Positions 34,501 to 42,488 of a stretch of 64,000 nt of DNA are shown here, one piece after another. The position numbers and the translations under genes are program-made. The notes below the pieces were generated by a model, which had not been told where the DNA came from, did not search any database, and was given only the letters and a program-made list of their open reading frames with translations. The DNA is from Verrucomicrobia bacterium LW23 (lineage in GTDB: Bacteria; Verrucomicrobiota; Verrucomicrobiia; Methylacidiphilales; UBA1321). The first letter of the stretch is position 1, and every line of letters starts with the position of its first letter. The stretch lies in assembly GCA_003054695.1 (NCBI GenBank), contig QAZA01000045.1, positions 372,001 through 436,000 on the forward strand, read 5' to 3'.

Positions 34501-36229
34501 CAGCTTTTACGCGCGCGTGTTTGCAAAGGATAACCCCTACACGCAGGGCGGCCTCGCCTCTCTGGTTAACGGCCAGGGCCCGGCGGGGGGCAACGCCACC
34601 GCGGACGGCAATGGTGGCGCAGACCGCCCGCTGGTGCCCTCCGGCTCGGTGCCGGATATCCGCATCGTTGCGTCGTACACGCCGGCGGAGGATCCCGATG
34701 CCTGGAAGGGTCATGCCTCCCGCAACGCCCGGCGATCGCTGGACGCCGTCTTGCGTCCACCCCGGCAGCTGGCTGCGGCTTTCCGCGATGACGAGGACTC
34801 GCAGAAGCAGGGCCCGCCGCTGCCCATACCCCGCCCCGTGCCGCTGCCTGGCCAGCCTGGCTTTGCACCGCTGTCCGTTGCCTCCGCCGAGACGAAGGCG
34901 GCGGAAACGCCGGGCATGGAACCCGGGCCGGTGCCCAGCCTTGCCACACTGCCCAAAGCGCCGCCCCCTCCCGCGGGAGGCATGGATGAGGCGCACCCGG
35001 AAGCGGAGAACGCTTCGCACGGTCCTGTGCCGTCCCTCGGCCACCTGAGCAAGGCGACGACGCCGTATGAGCCCGCCACGGACGCCCCCTTGCCCGCGAG
35101 CCGTCCCACCGACGTGGCGCACGTGGAGGTCGCGGTGGATCCGCTGGCCCAGATTATGGAGGCCCCGCCCGAGCCAAAGCCGGCGGCCGTCGACAAGGCA
35201 CCCGAAGCGCCCCATCCCCCCGCCGTTGCGCCCGCGCCCGCGATCGCCTCGCAATCGCCCGTGCCTGCACCCGCGCCTGGCACTGTGCCGACGCCCGAAG
35301 CCGTGCCGGATCGCCAGAAGATGCTCGACGCCCTGGCTGAGGCAAAGGCCGAAGCGGAGAAGGAGCGGATTGCCTCCACCACCCCTGCGCAGCCCTCCGG
35401 CCCCGACGGCAAGCCGCTGCAACCCAACAGCATCGAGGCGATGCTTGCCGCCGATTACTCCAAAGCGCCGGAGCCCAATACGCAGCTTGCGGACATGCTT
35501 GCCGAAGCCGGCACGCCGATTCTTGCCGCGCCCAATCGCGCCCTTCTTCAGCGCAAGGCGGCGGAGACGTTGGCGCTGCAACAGGGCCCCGGCGGCGTGC
35601 GCCTTCCGATCGGCTCGGGCGGCACGTTGCTGAACATCCGCGACGAGTACGCGGTGACGGAGACGCACACGCCCGAGGCAGCCGCCCCGTCGCCGAGCCG
35701 CGGCGAGCTTCCTCGCACAGACGCTGTGTCGCTGATCCTCGCGGCGTTTAATCTGAAGCAGGCACCCGGCCCGGAGACGGCGTCCGTTCCTGCCAACGCG
35801 CCCTCGGCCACCATGCTGGCGGACGCCGGCACGCCGATGATTTCGCCCAGCCTGCGCAATCTGCCTCGCGGCGATGGCAACGGCGGTGCGCCTGTCGTCG
35901 CCGGATTGCCGTCCCGCGCCGGCTCCTCGCCGTCCTCCCGCGCCGCTACGGCGGAGCCTGCAGCCGCGCCCGGCGGGCTGTGGAAGGCGGGAGAAGGGAC
36001 GACGCTGACGCGTATGTTTACGGAGCTGGTTCTGAAACCGCACTCCGACCGCCCGTCCGCATCGACTCCCGCCATGCCGTCTGCAGCGCCCGGATCGCCC
36101 GGCCCGGCGGTTTCCGCGCAGACATCCCCTGCCTCCGCGCCTGCGCCGGCACCCGTGGCTGTGCCAACCGCGGCACCGCTGATGCAGCTGCTGAACGATG
36201 TGGGCACGCCCGCGCCGGCAGCGGGCTAG
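31526..36229 (+). CDS. 1567-residue Pro/Ala-rich protein with HEAT-like core
   Basis: A signal-like N-terminus (RCLLVGILAAAFVASDAAA) suggests export. Residues about 40-390 and 830-1567 are low complexity, dominated by Pro, Ala, Gly and acidic residues. The middle (about 395-790) is helical with short repeated helix pairs such as RAQALDYLDTVSDPRAIELA, resembling HEAT/armadillo repeats. Near the C-terminus a motif of the form (L/M)L-x-(D/E)-(A/V)-GTP recurs at about 1323, 1430 and 1556, and the phrase GPVPSL recurs at two further places. I do not recognise the family. It may be a periplasmic or surface scaffold; this is inference. Its base composition matches its neighbours. Confidence 0.75.
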   Translation: MLFSRFLLFKCGKTIPHSRGSAFRCLLVGILAAAFVASDAAARLPSAEPAPPPSGNGKPSRQSSRLESDNDWNAETEQKPSPLPSRGARPAPAPAAAPTAPASAEAAKRPETESRPAANTSTSTKTASAEPSAKPAAEKPAAEEAPKLSATAATPPAKPLAEKPTEKRTASATRSGNASRRNASASGPQNRTAGRNKEEVRPAEIPRPIENPRPLDSDTRIIPLSEEPRQPAAPHFAALGTSKVGKLPHKHVAPPADPSRKEPGKTTIAEAILPTGAGMPKGIGETQRPGPLPPLRGHSAEAPTGSHSRTETATASATPSRKATAATPAPAPTVDNSAPIPMPPLTGNPATRVLAPLPLVPVPEPAYNVEMPELVDDVPPPTDRDPTMEPRQKHVLARNLQALRTMRMVDPAKMKQVCRAKIASAATPASLKLLYASMLTLTGDPSGRDFLRVSLTNVNGPQLADTMWMLQYLALESDTLKGGQRPDLAWAEDLLIAALKDKRNVQTSRIFPQPAGPRSAGPPLVAPMPATVQVRELAVMTGRFQEILSAARSRRLPGVLVDWAKESPPPSDLSPFLLTLGRYDYDTKAEALVLERVAAYGKDFGAAAAAAVSMELKDAVPHLMKHAADPRAQAALARLGDLRIVKDLKHLLPKLPRGQQPAMEMLIIRLSTHDPLPAMLDYVEDTKNPARAQALDYLDTVSDPRAIELAKFLMEHDPLPDARLAGIRCLVRIARTGNRDALQALMAGLSVPFDRLAQTPTEKALANASFRGEILESLRGLTRQGFGMDQQAWYAWFREGDAAIAAGTSTATEIAQSSTPGTPGQFGPPAPGAGHPESDPLPQGETLPMAGDEAVATYVAPDGTPGDDENLPTHDAPGPVEPPTPASLVPTRKDRFAPAWPLAFSPSGGEGGVDAFGLNESGTGPGGSGNAPHAGAGRDMPAWTMRLSVDGKDGESGTGKVQGPPVPEELTRPTTFMVASAQDMVSGPPTPGSFYARVFAKDNPYTQGGLASLVNGQGPAGGNATADGNGGADRPLVPSGSVPDIRIVASYTPAEDPDAWKGHASRNARRSLDAVLRPPRQLAAAFRDDEDSQKQGPPLPIPRPVPLPGQPGFAPLSVASAETKAAETPGMEPGPVPSLATLPKAPPPPAGGMDEAHPEAENASHGPVPSLGHLSKATTPYEPATDAPLPASRPTDVAHVEVAVDPLAQIMEAPPEPKPAAVDKAPEAPHPPAVAPAPAIASQSPVPAPAPGTVPTPEAVPDRQKMLDALAEAKAEAEKERIASTTPAQPSGPDGKPLQPNSIEAMLAADYSKAPEPNTQLADMLAEAGTPILAAPNRALLQRKAAETLALQQGPGGVRLPIGSGGTLLNIRDEYAVTETHTPEAAAPSPSRGELPRTDAVSLILAAFNLKQAPGPETASVPANAPSATMLADAGTPMISPSLRNLPRGDGNGGAPVVAGLPSRAGSSPSSRAATAEPAAAPGGLWKAGEGTTLTRMFTELVLKPHSDRPSASTPAMPSAAPGSPGPAVSAQTSPASAPAPAPVAVPTAAPLMQLLNDVGTPAPAAG

Positions 36230-36323
36230 GGCGACGTGGAGCTCTCAACTATAGGCTTGCCCTGGGGGCGAAGGCGTGCGACTCTTGGGACGTCATCTAT
36301 TCTCCTCTCGGCCCACTTGCGTA

Positions 36324-36830
36324 ATGACAACTCCTGCCGCAGCTCCCACTCCCCAGCGCCGTCGCAGCGCGCACGATCGCACAGGAGTTACGGAAAGCGC
36401 CGAAGATTATCTGGAGCGGATCTACGAGTTGATTGAGAGCAAGGGCTACGCCCGCGTGTCGGACATTGCCGAGGCACTGAGCCTGTCGCGGCCAAGCGTC
36501 TCCATTATGGTGCAGCGCCTCGACAAGCTGGGCTACCTCCTTTACGAGAAGTACCGGGGGCTGACGCTGACGCCGGAGGGTGTTCGGGTTGCGCAGGCGA
36601 TTCGGCGGCGCCACGCCATTCTTACCGAGTTTTTTGAGCTGCTGGGGCTTCCCGGCGAGATTGTGGAGCGCGACGTGGAGGGTGTGGAACATCACGTGAG
36701 CCAGGAGCTGTTGCAGCGCCTGGAATCGCTTGTCACCCACTGCCGCGTCAATCCGGAGCCGCTTCGCGCCATGCTGGGCCAGGTGTCGGACGCGGCGCCC
36801 GAGCGTGGGAGCGCGGGCAGCGACGCGTGA
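36324..36830 (+). CDS. mntR: DtxR/MntR-family metal-dependent regulator
   Basis: 168 residues from the ATG at 36324. The winged helix (VTESAEDYLERIYELIESKG through VSIMVQRLDKLGYLLYEKYRGLTLTPEG) and the dimerisation domain (HHVSQELLQRLESL) match the short MntR form without an SH3 domain. Asp in SAEDYLE, the Glu/His cluster at RRHAILTEFF and VEHHVS are the expected Mn(II) ligands. MntR represses manganese uptake genes when Mn(II) is bound. No transporter is nearby, so its targets are elsewhere. Confidence 0.88.
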   Translation: MTTPAAAPTPQRRRSAHDRTGVTESAEDYLERIYELIESKGYARVSDIAEALSLSRPSVSIMVQRLDKLGYLLYEKYRGLTLTPEGVRVAQAIRRRHAILTEFFELLGLPGEIVERDVEGVEHHVSQELLQRLESLVTHCRVNPEPLRAMLGQVSDAAPERGSAGSDA

Positions 36831-36895
36831 TTGGTGCGTGCAAGGCGTGGCTACGATTCCCCGCTGATTGCAACCTACCTTCGATTGCCGCGAAT

Positions 36896-36911
36896 TGTTC
36901 CACGTGGAACA
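36896..36911. promoter_or_regulatory. parS-like ParB-binding site 1
   Basis: Perfect 16-base palindrome TGTTCCACGTGGAACA in the gap between the mntR-like and lysozyme-like genes. It has the core of the bacterial parS consensus TGTTNCACGTGNAACA. Three identical copies follow within 3.3 kb. Confidence 0.85.
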
Positions 36912-36974
36912 TTTGCAGGGATTGCTGTTCCTCCGGGCTCGACAGAGGCGGCACTCTCCTCTTGTATAACAGCC

Positions 36975-37811
36975 ATGCTCTCGCGTCTCTTCTTTCCCCG
37001 CATTCGTCGTACTGCCGCCTCCCTTCTCGCCGCAATCGCCGTCGCGTTTGCCGTTGCCGCTCCTGTCGCCGCCGCTCCTGCCTCCGGCTCCGCTCCCATC
37101 AAGCTTACCGATGAGCAGGCGCAAACAATCGGCCGGCAGATCTGGAAGAATGAGTGCGCGGGCACGGTGGAAGGGCTGACCTCGTGGAACAAGGGCGAGT
37201 TCTTTCCGTCGCTCGGCATCGGGCACTTTATCTGGTACCCCAGGGGCGTCACCGGGCCGTTTCAGGAGAGCTTTCCCGGCCTGATTGCCTTTCTCCGCGC
37301 GGATGGCGTGAAGATCCCCGGCTGGCTCGCCAACCCGGAGCAAGGTTGCCCGTGGCCGGACCGCGCCGCCTTTATGGCGGATATCGACGGGCCGAAACTT
37401 TCGGAGTTGCGCAAGCTTCTCGCGGGCACCATTGCCCAGCAGGCTCGCTATGCCGCCCAGCGCAGCCAGCAATCCCTGCCCAAAATGGTGGCGGGTCTGA
37501 GCGCGAGCGACAAGGCTCACGTCGAAAAGCAGTTTGCCTACGTCGCCGCCCACCCCAAAGGCGTTTACGCGCTGGTGGATTATGTGAACTTTAAGGGCGA
37601 AGGCGTGAAGGACACGGAGCGTTACAACGGCCAGGGCTGGGGCCTGCTGCAGATTCTGCAGGAGATGAATGCCAAAGGCCCAGGCGCCGGCGCGGTATCC
37701 GCCTTTGCTGATGGCGCCGCGTTTGTGCTCAAGCGCCGCGTGGAGAACAAGCCCGCCGAGAAGAAGTGGCTGCCCGGCTGGCTTAACCGCGTCAACACCT
37801 ACCGGCCGTGA
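36975..37811 (+). CDS. Secreted lysozyme-like protein
   Basis: 278 residues from the ATG at 36975, chosen because it gives a signal peptide (LLAAIAVAFAVAAPVAAAPA); the frame is open 48 codons upstream across a parS site. The mature region has IWKNECAGTVEGLTSWNKGE followed by FPSLGIGHFIWYP. A Glu shortly before a GIGH segment recalls the catalytic Glu and active-site edge of phage-type lysozymes (GH24-like fold), so peptidoglycan cleavage is plausible. I do not know a characterised member, so the enzyme activity is inference. It is first in a likely three-gene set with 37845-38300 and 38297-39067. Confidence 0.7.
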   Translation: MLSRLFFPRIRRTAASLLAAIAVAFAVAAPVAAAPASGSAPIKLTDEQAQTIGRQIWKNECAGTVEGLTSWNKGEFFPSLGIGHFIWYPRGVTGPFQESFPGLIAFLRADGVKIPGWLANPEQGCPWPDRAAFMADIDGPKLSELRKLLAGTIAQQARYAAQRSQQSLPKMVAGLSASDKAHVEKQFAYVAAHPKGVYALVDYVNFKGEGVKDTERYNGQGWGLLQILQEMNAKGPGAGAVSAFADGAAFVLKRRVENKPAEKKWLPGWLNRVNTYRP

Positions 37812-37844
37812 GCCCCCGCCTCCATCTCAAACGCCGACGCGACC

Positions 37845-38300
37845 ATGCCCGACCCGACTGACGAAACCTTCCGGTCGTCCAGATCCGGCCGCTCCCTGCG
37901 GGATGGCTTTGCGGCACTGGCGGTTTGCGCGGCCGTTGCTGCTGCGCTTTACCTCGTTTCCTTTCCGCTGGCGGTTCGGCAATTCGGATACGTCGTCCTT
38001 GAGGGAAACTCTCTCGATGGCCTCTCGAATTACCGCGTTATCGTCGGGCCCGGCGACCGCCAGGAGATGGCCGGTGCGCTTGTCGAAACCACATACATGC
38101 CGCTGATGTATGCCATTGCGTGGGTGCCGCCCGTGCGCGAGGCGTACAGGTTTGTCTTTGAGGCGATGGGCCTGGTGTTTGGCGCTTACTATAAGGAGTT
38201 GTCGCAGGGGGGCTCGTTCCCGGCTGCCCCCGGCGGGCTGCAGGGACGGCATGCTTTTTCCTGCGGCAAGCGCCCGAAACAGGCTATATTGAGGTCATGA
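37845..38300 (+). CDS. Hypothetical membrane-anchored protein
   Basis: 151 residues. A hydrophobic segment at about 22-45 (FAALAVCAAVAAALYLVSFP) is probably a membrane anchor, and a second weaker one lies at about 86-97 and 100-118. No known domain was recognised. It starts 33 bases after the lysozyme-like gene and its stop overlaps the next start in ATGA, so it is probably co-transcribed and translationally coupled with the HD-type hydrolase. The C-terminal 25 residues are of low complexity. Confidence 0.65.
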   Translation: MPDPTDETFRSSRSGRSLRDGFAALAVCAAVAAALYLVSFPLAVRQFGYVVLEGNSLDGLSNYRVIVGPGDRQEMAGALVETTYMPLMYAIAWVPPVREAYRFVFEAMGLVFGAYYKELSQGGSFPAAPGGLQGRHAFSCGKRPKQAILRS

Positions 38301-39067
38301 ATGCGATGCACCCGGCGGCCCATGACAGGCCTGAGACCCATGCCGCCTCTGTCGCACTGGTGGCGTGGCCGTGGCTATGCGAGGCCTGGTTCTCCCTGAA
38401 CCGTGCGGCGGGAATTGCGGAAGCTCGCGCCCGTTGCCAGGCGGAGCTGCTGGCCTGTGCTTATCAAAAGCCGGATCGCCACTACCACAACCTCGCCCAC
38501 ATTGAGGCGTGTCTGCGGCTTGCGGACGCGGTGCGCCATCGCGGCCACTATGGCCTGGATGAGGACGGGTTTGCCGCGTTGCGCTGGGCCATCTGGTTTC
38601 ACGATCTGGTGGACGAGCGGTACGATAAGGATGGCGTTGTGCGAAGCGGCGAGGCTGGGCGTGCGTATCTGCAGGATGCCGACGCGTGCGATTGCGGCGG
38701 CGTTGCGTTGGGCGATCGCGTGCTGCGCATCGTGCTGGCTACCGATTATTCTGCGGCGGCGCGGGTCGGGGGTATGCCGCCGGGCGGGGGCATTGAGGAC
38801 GATCCCCTTCTCTCGGTCATGCGCGACATTGATCTCAGCATTCTCGGCGCTGAGCAAGCGCATTATGGGCAGTATGCGGAGCAGATTCGCCAGGAGTACG
38901 CCCATGTGGAGGAAGGGGCGTACCGTGCGGGACGCAGCAAGGTCCTTCTTCGCTTTCTTGCCATGCCGCACATTTACGCCAACGGTTGGGCCCGGCATAT
39001 GTTTGAGGATGCGGCGCGCACGAATCTTCAACGGGAGCTTGAGGAGCTGCAAAACGGAGAGCCTTAG
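38297..39067 (+). CDS. Predicted HD-superfamily metal-dependent phosphohydrolase
   Basis: 256 residues. The pattern DRHYHNLAHIEACLRL followed by AIWFHDLVDE and a later Asp (VMRDIDLSILG) fits the HD-type hydrolases of the COG4339 group, which are uncharacterised. The metal ligands would be the His of HNLAHI, the HD pair, and the later Asp. It may hydrolyse a nucleotide or phosphoester; the substrate is unknown. It overlaps the preceding gene by four bases. Confidence 0.82.
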   Translation: MNAMHPAAHDRPETHAASVALVAWPWLCEAWFSLNRAAGIAEARARCQAELLACAYQKPDRHYHNLAHIEACLRLADAVRHRGHYGLDEDGFAALRWAIWFHDLVDERYDKDGVVRSGEAGRAYLQDADACDCGGVALGDRVLRIVLATDYSAAARVGGMPPGGGIEDDPLLSVMRDIDLSILGAEQAHYGQYAEQIRQEYAHVEEGAYRAGRSKVLLRFLAMPHIYANGWARHMFEDAARTNLQRELEELQNGEP

Positions 39068-39091
39068 ATTGCGGGAGCATGCGCGTCGCAT

Positions 39092-39107
39092 TGTTCCACG
39101 TGGAACA
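39092..39107. promoter_or_regulatory. parS-like ParB-binding site 2
   Basis: TGTTCCACGTGGAACA, here extended to a perfect 20-base palindrome ATTGTTCCACGTGGAACAAT (39090-39109). It lies 25 bases after the stop of the HD-type hydrolase gene. Confidence 0.88.
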
Positions 39108-39288
39108 ATGCGGTCGGCGGCTGAGACGGGAAAGTCAGCTCCTTTTGCCGTATCAACACCGCGCAAAGGCATCATCGTCGCTTTAAGGGCCGTTTCCGGC
39201 CGTTTATGAGGGCCCTTCCCAAAATCAAGGAAAAAGCACGCAGTTGAGCGATAATGTTGCCTCGGGGTTCGGTTTCAGGCCGATAGGT

Positions 39289-39304
39289 TGTTCCACGTGG
39301 AACA
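39289..39304. promoter_or_regulatory. parS-like ParB-binding site 3
   Basis: TGTTCCACGTGGAACA, symmetric over 18 bases (39288-39305), about 100 bases before the mnmG start. Confidence 0.88.
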
Positions 39305-39400
39305 AAACTTTAGCGGCGATAGCGCATTCCCCACGGGCGCTTCCGTCATCCCGCTATCAAGCACCTTGCCTTGCCCCCTCCCCTGCCCTAAGATAGTGCT

Positions 39401-41338
39401 GTGTTCTGGTATCCTAAAACTTACGATGTCATTGTCATCGGCGCCGGCCATGCCGGTGTTGAGGCCAGCCTTGCCGCAGCACGCATGGGGCGCGAGACGT
39501 TGCTGCTGACGATGAACCTCGACTCGATCGGACAAATGTCCTGCAACCCCGCCATCGGCGGCCTGGCCAAGGGACATCTTGTGCGGGAGATCGACGCCCT
39601 GGGCGGGGAGATGGGACTGAACACCGACGCGACCGGCATCCAGTTTCGCATGCTTAACGCCAGCAAAGGCCCCAGCGTGCGCGGGCCGCGGGCGCAGGCG
39701 GACAAAAAGGCCTATCAGTTTCGGCTGAAAGCCACGATCGAGCGGCAGCCGTGCCTGGATCTGAAGCAGGGCAGCATTGCGGAGATCATCGCGCCGGACG
39801 GCGTGGTGGAAGGCGTTGTCACCAATCTGGGCGTGGGCTACCGCGGCCGCACGGTGGTGGTGACGACCGGCACATTTCTGCAGGGCCTGATGCATGTGGG
39901 CCTGCGCAACACGCCGGGCGGTCGCATGGGCGATTCCGCCAGCGGCATGTCCGCCTCGCTCCGCTCCCTGGGCATTGAGCTTCAGCGTTTAAAGACCGGC
40001 ACGCCGCCGCGTCTGGTGCGCCGCAGCATCGATTTCAGCCAGTGCCAGATTCAGCCCGGCGACGAGCCGCCGTCCTTGTTCTCCTACATGGCGGATACGA
40101 TTACGCGCGGGCCGGACGAGATCTTTACGCTCAACGAGTGGAAAGGTGGCCCGGGCGGAATGTTCCACGTGGAACAAATCCCGTGCTGGATCACCTTTAC
40201 CAGCCAGGCCACGCACGAGATTATTCGCGCCAACCTCGATAAGTCGCCCATGTATTGTGGCGTTATCGAAGGTGTCGGCCCGCGCTACTGCCCGTCCATC
40301 GAAGACAAAGTGGTGCGTTTTGCGGACAAGGAGCGGCACCAGATTTTTCTGGAGCCGGAAGGCCGCCACACGGACGAGTTTTACATCAACGGCTGCTCCA
40401 CTTCCCTGCCCTTCGAGGTGCAGTATGCGTTCATCCGCAGCATCCCCGGCCTGGAGAACGCCGAGATTATCCGCCCCGGCTACGCCGTGGAGTACGACTT
40501 TGCGCCGCCTACGCAGCTGCAGCCGTGGCTGGAAACCAAGGCGATCTCCGGCCTCTTCTTTGCGGGGCAGATTAACGGCACCAGCGGTTACGAGGAGGCC
40601 GCCGCGCAGGGGTTGATGGCCGGCATCAACGCCGCCCTTAAAACCGCCGGGCGCGAGCCCTTTGTGCTGGGCCGCGACGAAGCGTACATTGGCGTGCTTA
40701 TCGACGATCTGGTAACCAAAGGCACGCAGGAACCCTATCGTATGTTCACCTCGCGCGCCGAGTACCGCCTCATCCTTCGCCAGGACAACGCCGACCTGCG
40801 CCTGACGGAGCGCGGCCATGCCATCGGCCTGGCGTCGGATCTTCGCGTGGCCCGCCTGCGCGAGAAGAAGGCAGGCATTGAGGAGACGCTGCGGCGGCTG
40901 AAGGCCGAGCGTATCGGCACCGAGGCGCTGGCCCACATCCTTAAGCGCCCTACCGTGGCGTGGAAGGATTTGCCAGAAAGCTACCAGTCCGTGCCGCCCG
41001 ACGTGGCCGCGCAGGTGGAGACGGAGATTAAATATAGCGGCTACCTCGGCCGCGAGCTCGCGCAAATCGAAAAAGTGCGCGAAGCCGAGAACCAGCCCAT
41101 CCCCCTGTGGCTGAACTACGACGACGTGCAGGGCCTGAAGAAAGAAGCGCGGCTGAAGCTCAAAAGCGTCCAGCCCAAAACCTTCGGCCAGGCCGGCCGC
41201 ATTTCGGGGATCAATCCAACGGATGTGGCGCTGCTGCGCATCTGGTCCAAACGCGGGCCCTCGGGCGGGGGCGGCGCCGGAAGTGGCGCGGGCACGTCGC
41301 AGCCCAAGCCTGATCCGGAGCCAGAAGCCGTGCGCTAG
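39401..41338 (+). CDS. mnmG: tRNA uridine-5-carboxymethylaminomethyl(34) synthesis enzyme MnmG (GidA)
   Basis: 645 residues starting at a GTG; family length is about 620-640. The FAD-binding Rossmann motif DVIVIGAGHAGVEASLAAAR, the CNPAIGGLAKGH loop and the GTFLQGLMHVG segment are typical. With MnmE it modifies wobble U34 of several tRNAs. The C-terminal 25 residues are Gly/Pro-rich and beyond the conserved region. The gene contains a parS-like site at 40161-40176, read as codons for MFHVEQ. MnmG is near the replication origin and parAB in many bacteria, though rsmG and parAB are not adjacent here. Confidence 0.97.
   Translation: MFWYPKTYDVIVIGAGHAGVEASLAAARMGRETLLLTMNLDSIGQMSCNPAIGGLAKGHLVREIDALGGEMGLNTDATGIQFRMLNASKGPSVRGPRAQADKKAYQFRLKATIERQPCLDLKQGSIAEIIAPDGVVEGVVTNLGVGYRGRTVVVTTGTFLQGLMHVGLRNTPGGRMGDSASGMSASLRSLGIELQRLKTGTPPRLVRRSIDFSQCQIQPGDEPPSLFSYMADTITRGPDEIFTLNEWKGGPGGMFHVEQIPCWITFTSQATHEIIRANLDKSPMYCGVIEGVGPRYCPSIEDKVVRFADKERHQIFLEPEGRHTDEFYINGCSTSLPFEVQYAFIRSIPGLENAEIIRPGYAVEYDFAPPTQLQPWLETKAISGLFFAGQINGTSGYEEAAAQGLMAGINAALKTAGREPFVLGRDEAYIGVLIDDLVTKGTQEPYRMFTSRAEYRLILRQDNADLRLTERGHAIGLASDLRVARLREKKAGIEETLRRLKAERIGTEALAHILKRPTVAWKDLPESYQSVPPDVAAQVETEIKYSGYLGRELAQIEKVREAENQPIPLWLNYDDVQGLKKEARLKLKSVQPKTFGQAGRISGINPTDVALLRIWSKRGPSGGGGAGSGAGTSQPKPDPEPEAVR
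40161..40176. promoter_or_regulatory. parS-like ParB-binding site 4, inside mnmG
   Basis: TGTTCCACGTGGAACA within the mnmG coding sequence. parS sites inside genes are common because ParB spreads over coding DNA. Confidence 0.85.
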
Positions 41339-41370
41339 AGCGGGTTCAGGATGGCCCTCGTCCCCTTCTC

Positions 41371-41477
41371 AAACTTGGTGTCTTGGTGACTTGCTGGTAG
41401 GAAGCCCAGTTCATCCACCCTGGCACGGGCGATAGACAAAGGGAGATAAACCACCAAGACACGAAGACACCAAGTTT
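41371..41477. repeat. Palindromic interspersed repeat with ACACGAAG-type unit
   Basis: Left arm 41371-41389 begins AAACTTGGTGTCTTGGTG; right arm 41451-41477 is its inverse but carries one extra 8-base unit (GACACGAA). This is the same 8-base unit that is expanded to 23 copies at 10165-10348. It lies between mnmG and a hypothetical gene. Confidence 0.75.
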
Positions 41478-41567
41478 CGGATCGGGGGAGCTCCAGCTTG
41501 TTCTCCTTGCCGCGCTATCCCTAGACACAGGAAAGACTAGGCCCTGTCTGCGAAACGAAAGTACCTT

Positions 41568-42005
41568 ATGCCGACTCTGGATTCCATTATCATTTTTGAT
41601 TGGGACGGGGATCTGCGCTACTACGAGGATTTGCGGGCGTTAGCGGCAAATATCGAATCGAACGACCTTTACGACGATGGAGCAGGCGTCCGAAATCGTA
41701 TCGCATACGATAGCAGCGGTTGTAAGTATATGGTCTCGTTGTCGGAGAAGCCGGATCTTGAGTACGTGCAGATGTACGACTTCAAGTATCCGGCCAAAAT
41801 CTTTAAGTTGCCTCCGGAATCCCGCGATGCTGAGGGGTTGAACCGGATACTGACCGAATTTGAGGGTGCAGAATTTCGGAATGCGTCTACCGAAGACATT
41901 CTGAGGTACAATATTTCCCAGGGCAATGTTACCACCCTGTCAGCGGAGGCGCGTAACTGGAAGCCATCTGCCATCTCGGAATGGTTGCACCGATGGTTTG
42001 GCTGA
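41568..42005 (+). CDS. Hypothetical protein
   Basis: 145 residues, acidic, no signal peptide or membrane segment. The start MPTLDSIIIFDWDGDLRYYE and the C-terminal ISEWLHRWFG are compact and protein-like, but no family is recognised. GC content is visibly lower than in flanking genes, which may mean recent acquisition. No ribosome-binding site of note. Small acidic proteins of this kind are sometimes immunity proteins, but nothing here supports that directly. Confidence 0.6.
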   Translation: MPTLDSIIIFDWDGDLRYYEDLRALAANIESNDLYDDGAGVRNRIAYDSSGCKYMVSLSEKPDLEYVQMYDFKYPAKIFKLPPESRDAEGLNRILTEFEGAEFRNASTEDILRYNISQGNVTTLSAEARNWKPSAISEWLHRWFG

Positions 42006-42488
42006 GGCTTCCCGACATGCGCACACGCGACATCCTGATTCCACCGCGGCGTTTATTCCCCTCGCAATATTGTGAATAAGCTCTGAAAAACTTCCGTGAT
42101 TCCGCATTCATCCACATGGTTGTCGCAACGCTTATACGGTTGACGTTCTCCGCCACGCCAGGGTTCCCATCTTAAACCGAGGCGATCCAGACGTTTACGC
42201 TTGGCATTATATGTACGTATAGAACAACCAGCCTCTCGCAACCTGTTCGTCACGATGCCCGCCCTGTGCGAATAACTAGGCCCTTGCGCCCCCAAAAACT
42301 TTTCGCGCTTTCCCCTCCCCCAGCCTTGCAGTCGCGGGGTGTCGTCGTTATGAATAGGGGCCGCTCTACAGAAAGCGCGGCGCCATCGCGTTGCTTTGCA
42401 CTTTGTGCGCATCACGCAGGCGCACGCGCATCACTCGCGCCGCGCCGACGCCGCAGTTCCGATTCCGATATCCCTCATACTCTCATCT
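42006..42488. other. Intergenic region with weak coding signal on the minus strand
   Basis: About 480 bases between a hypothetical gene and malQ. The minus strand between about 42053 and 42290 is open and has a Trp/Arg-rich stretch (LGLRWEPWRGGERQPYKRC) that looks more protein-like than random, but it has no good start. It may be a gene remnant. Composition is lower in GC than the surroundings. Confidence 0.35.

Larger units (their letters stand above)
39068..39400. other. Intergenic region with two parS-like sites before mnmG
   Basis: 333 bases without a gene. It contains parS-like sites at 39092-39107 and 39289-39304, and between them an imperfect hairpin near 39183-39219 (AAGGGCC .. GGGCCCTT) that may end the upstream transcript. 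The rest shows no coding signal. Confidence 0.7.
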
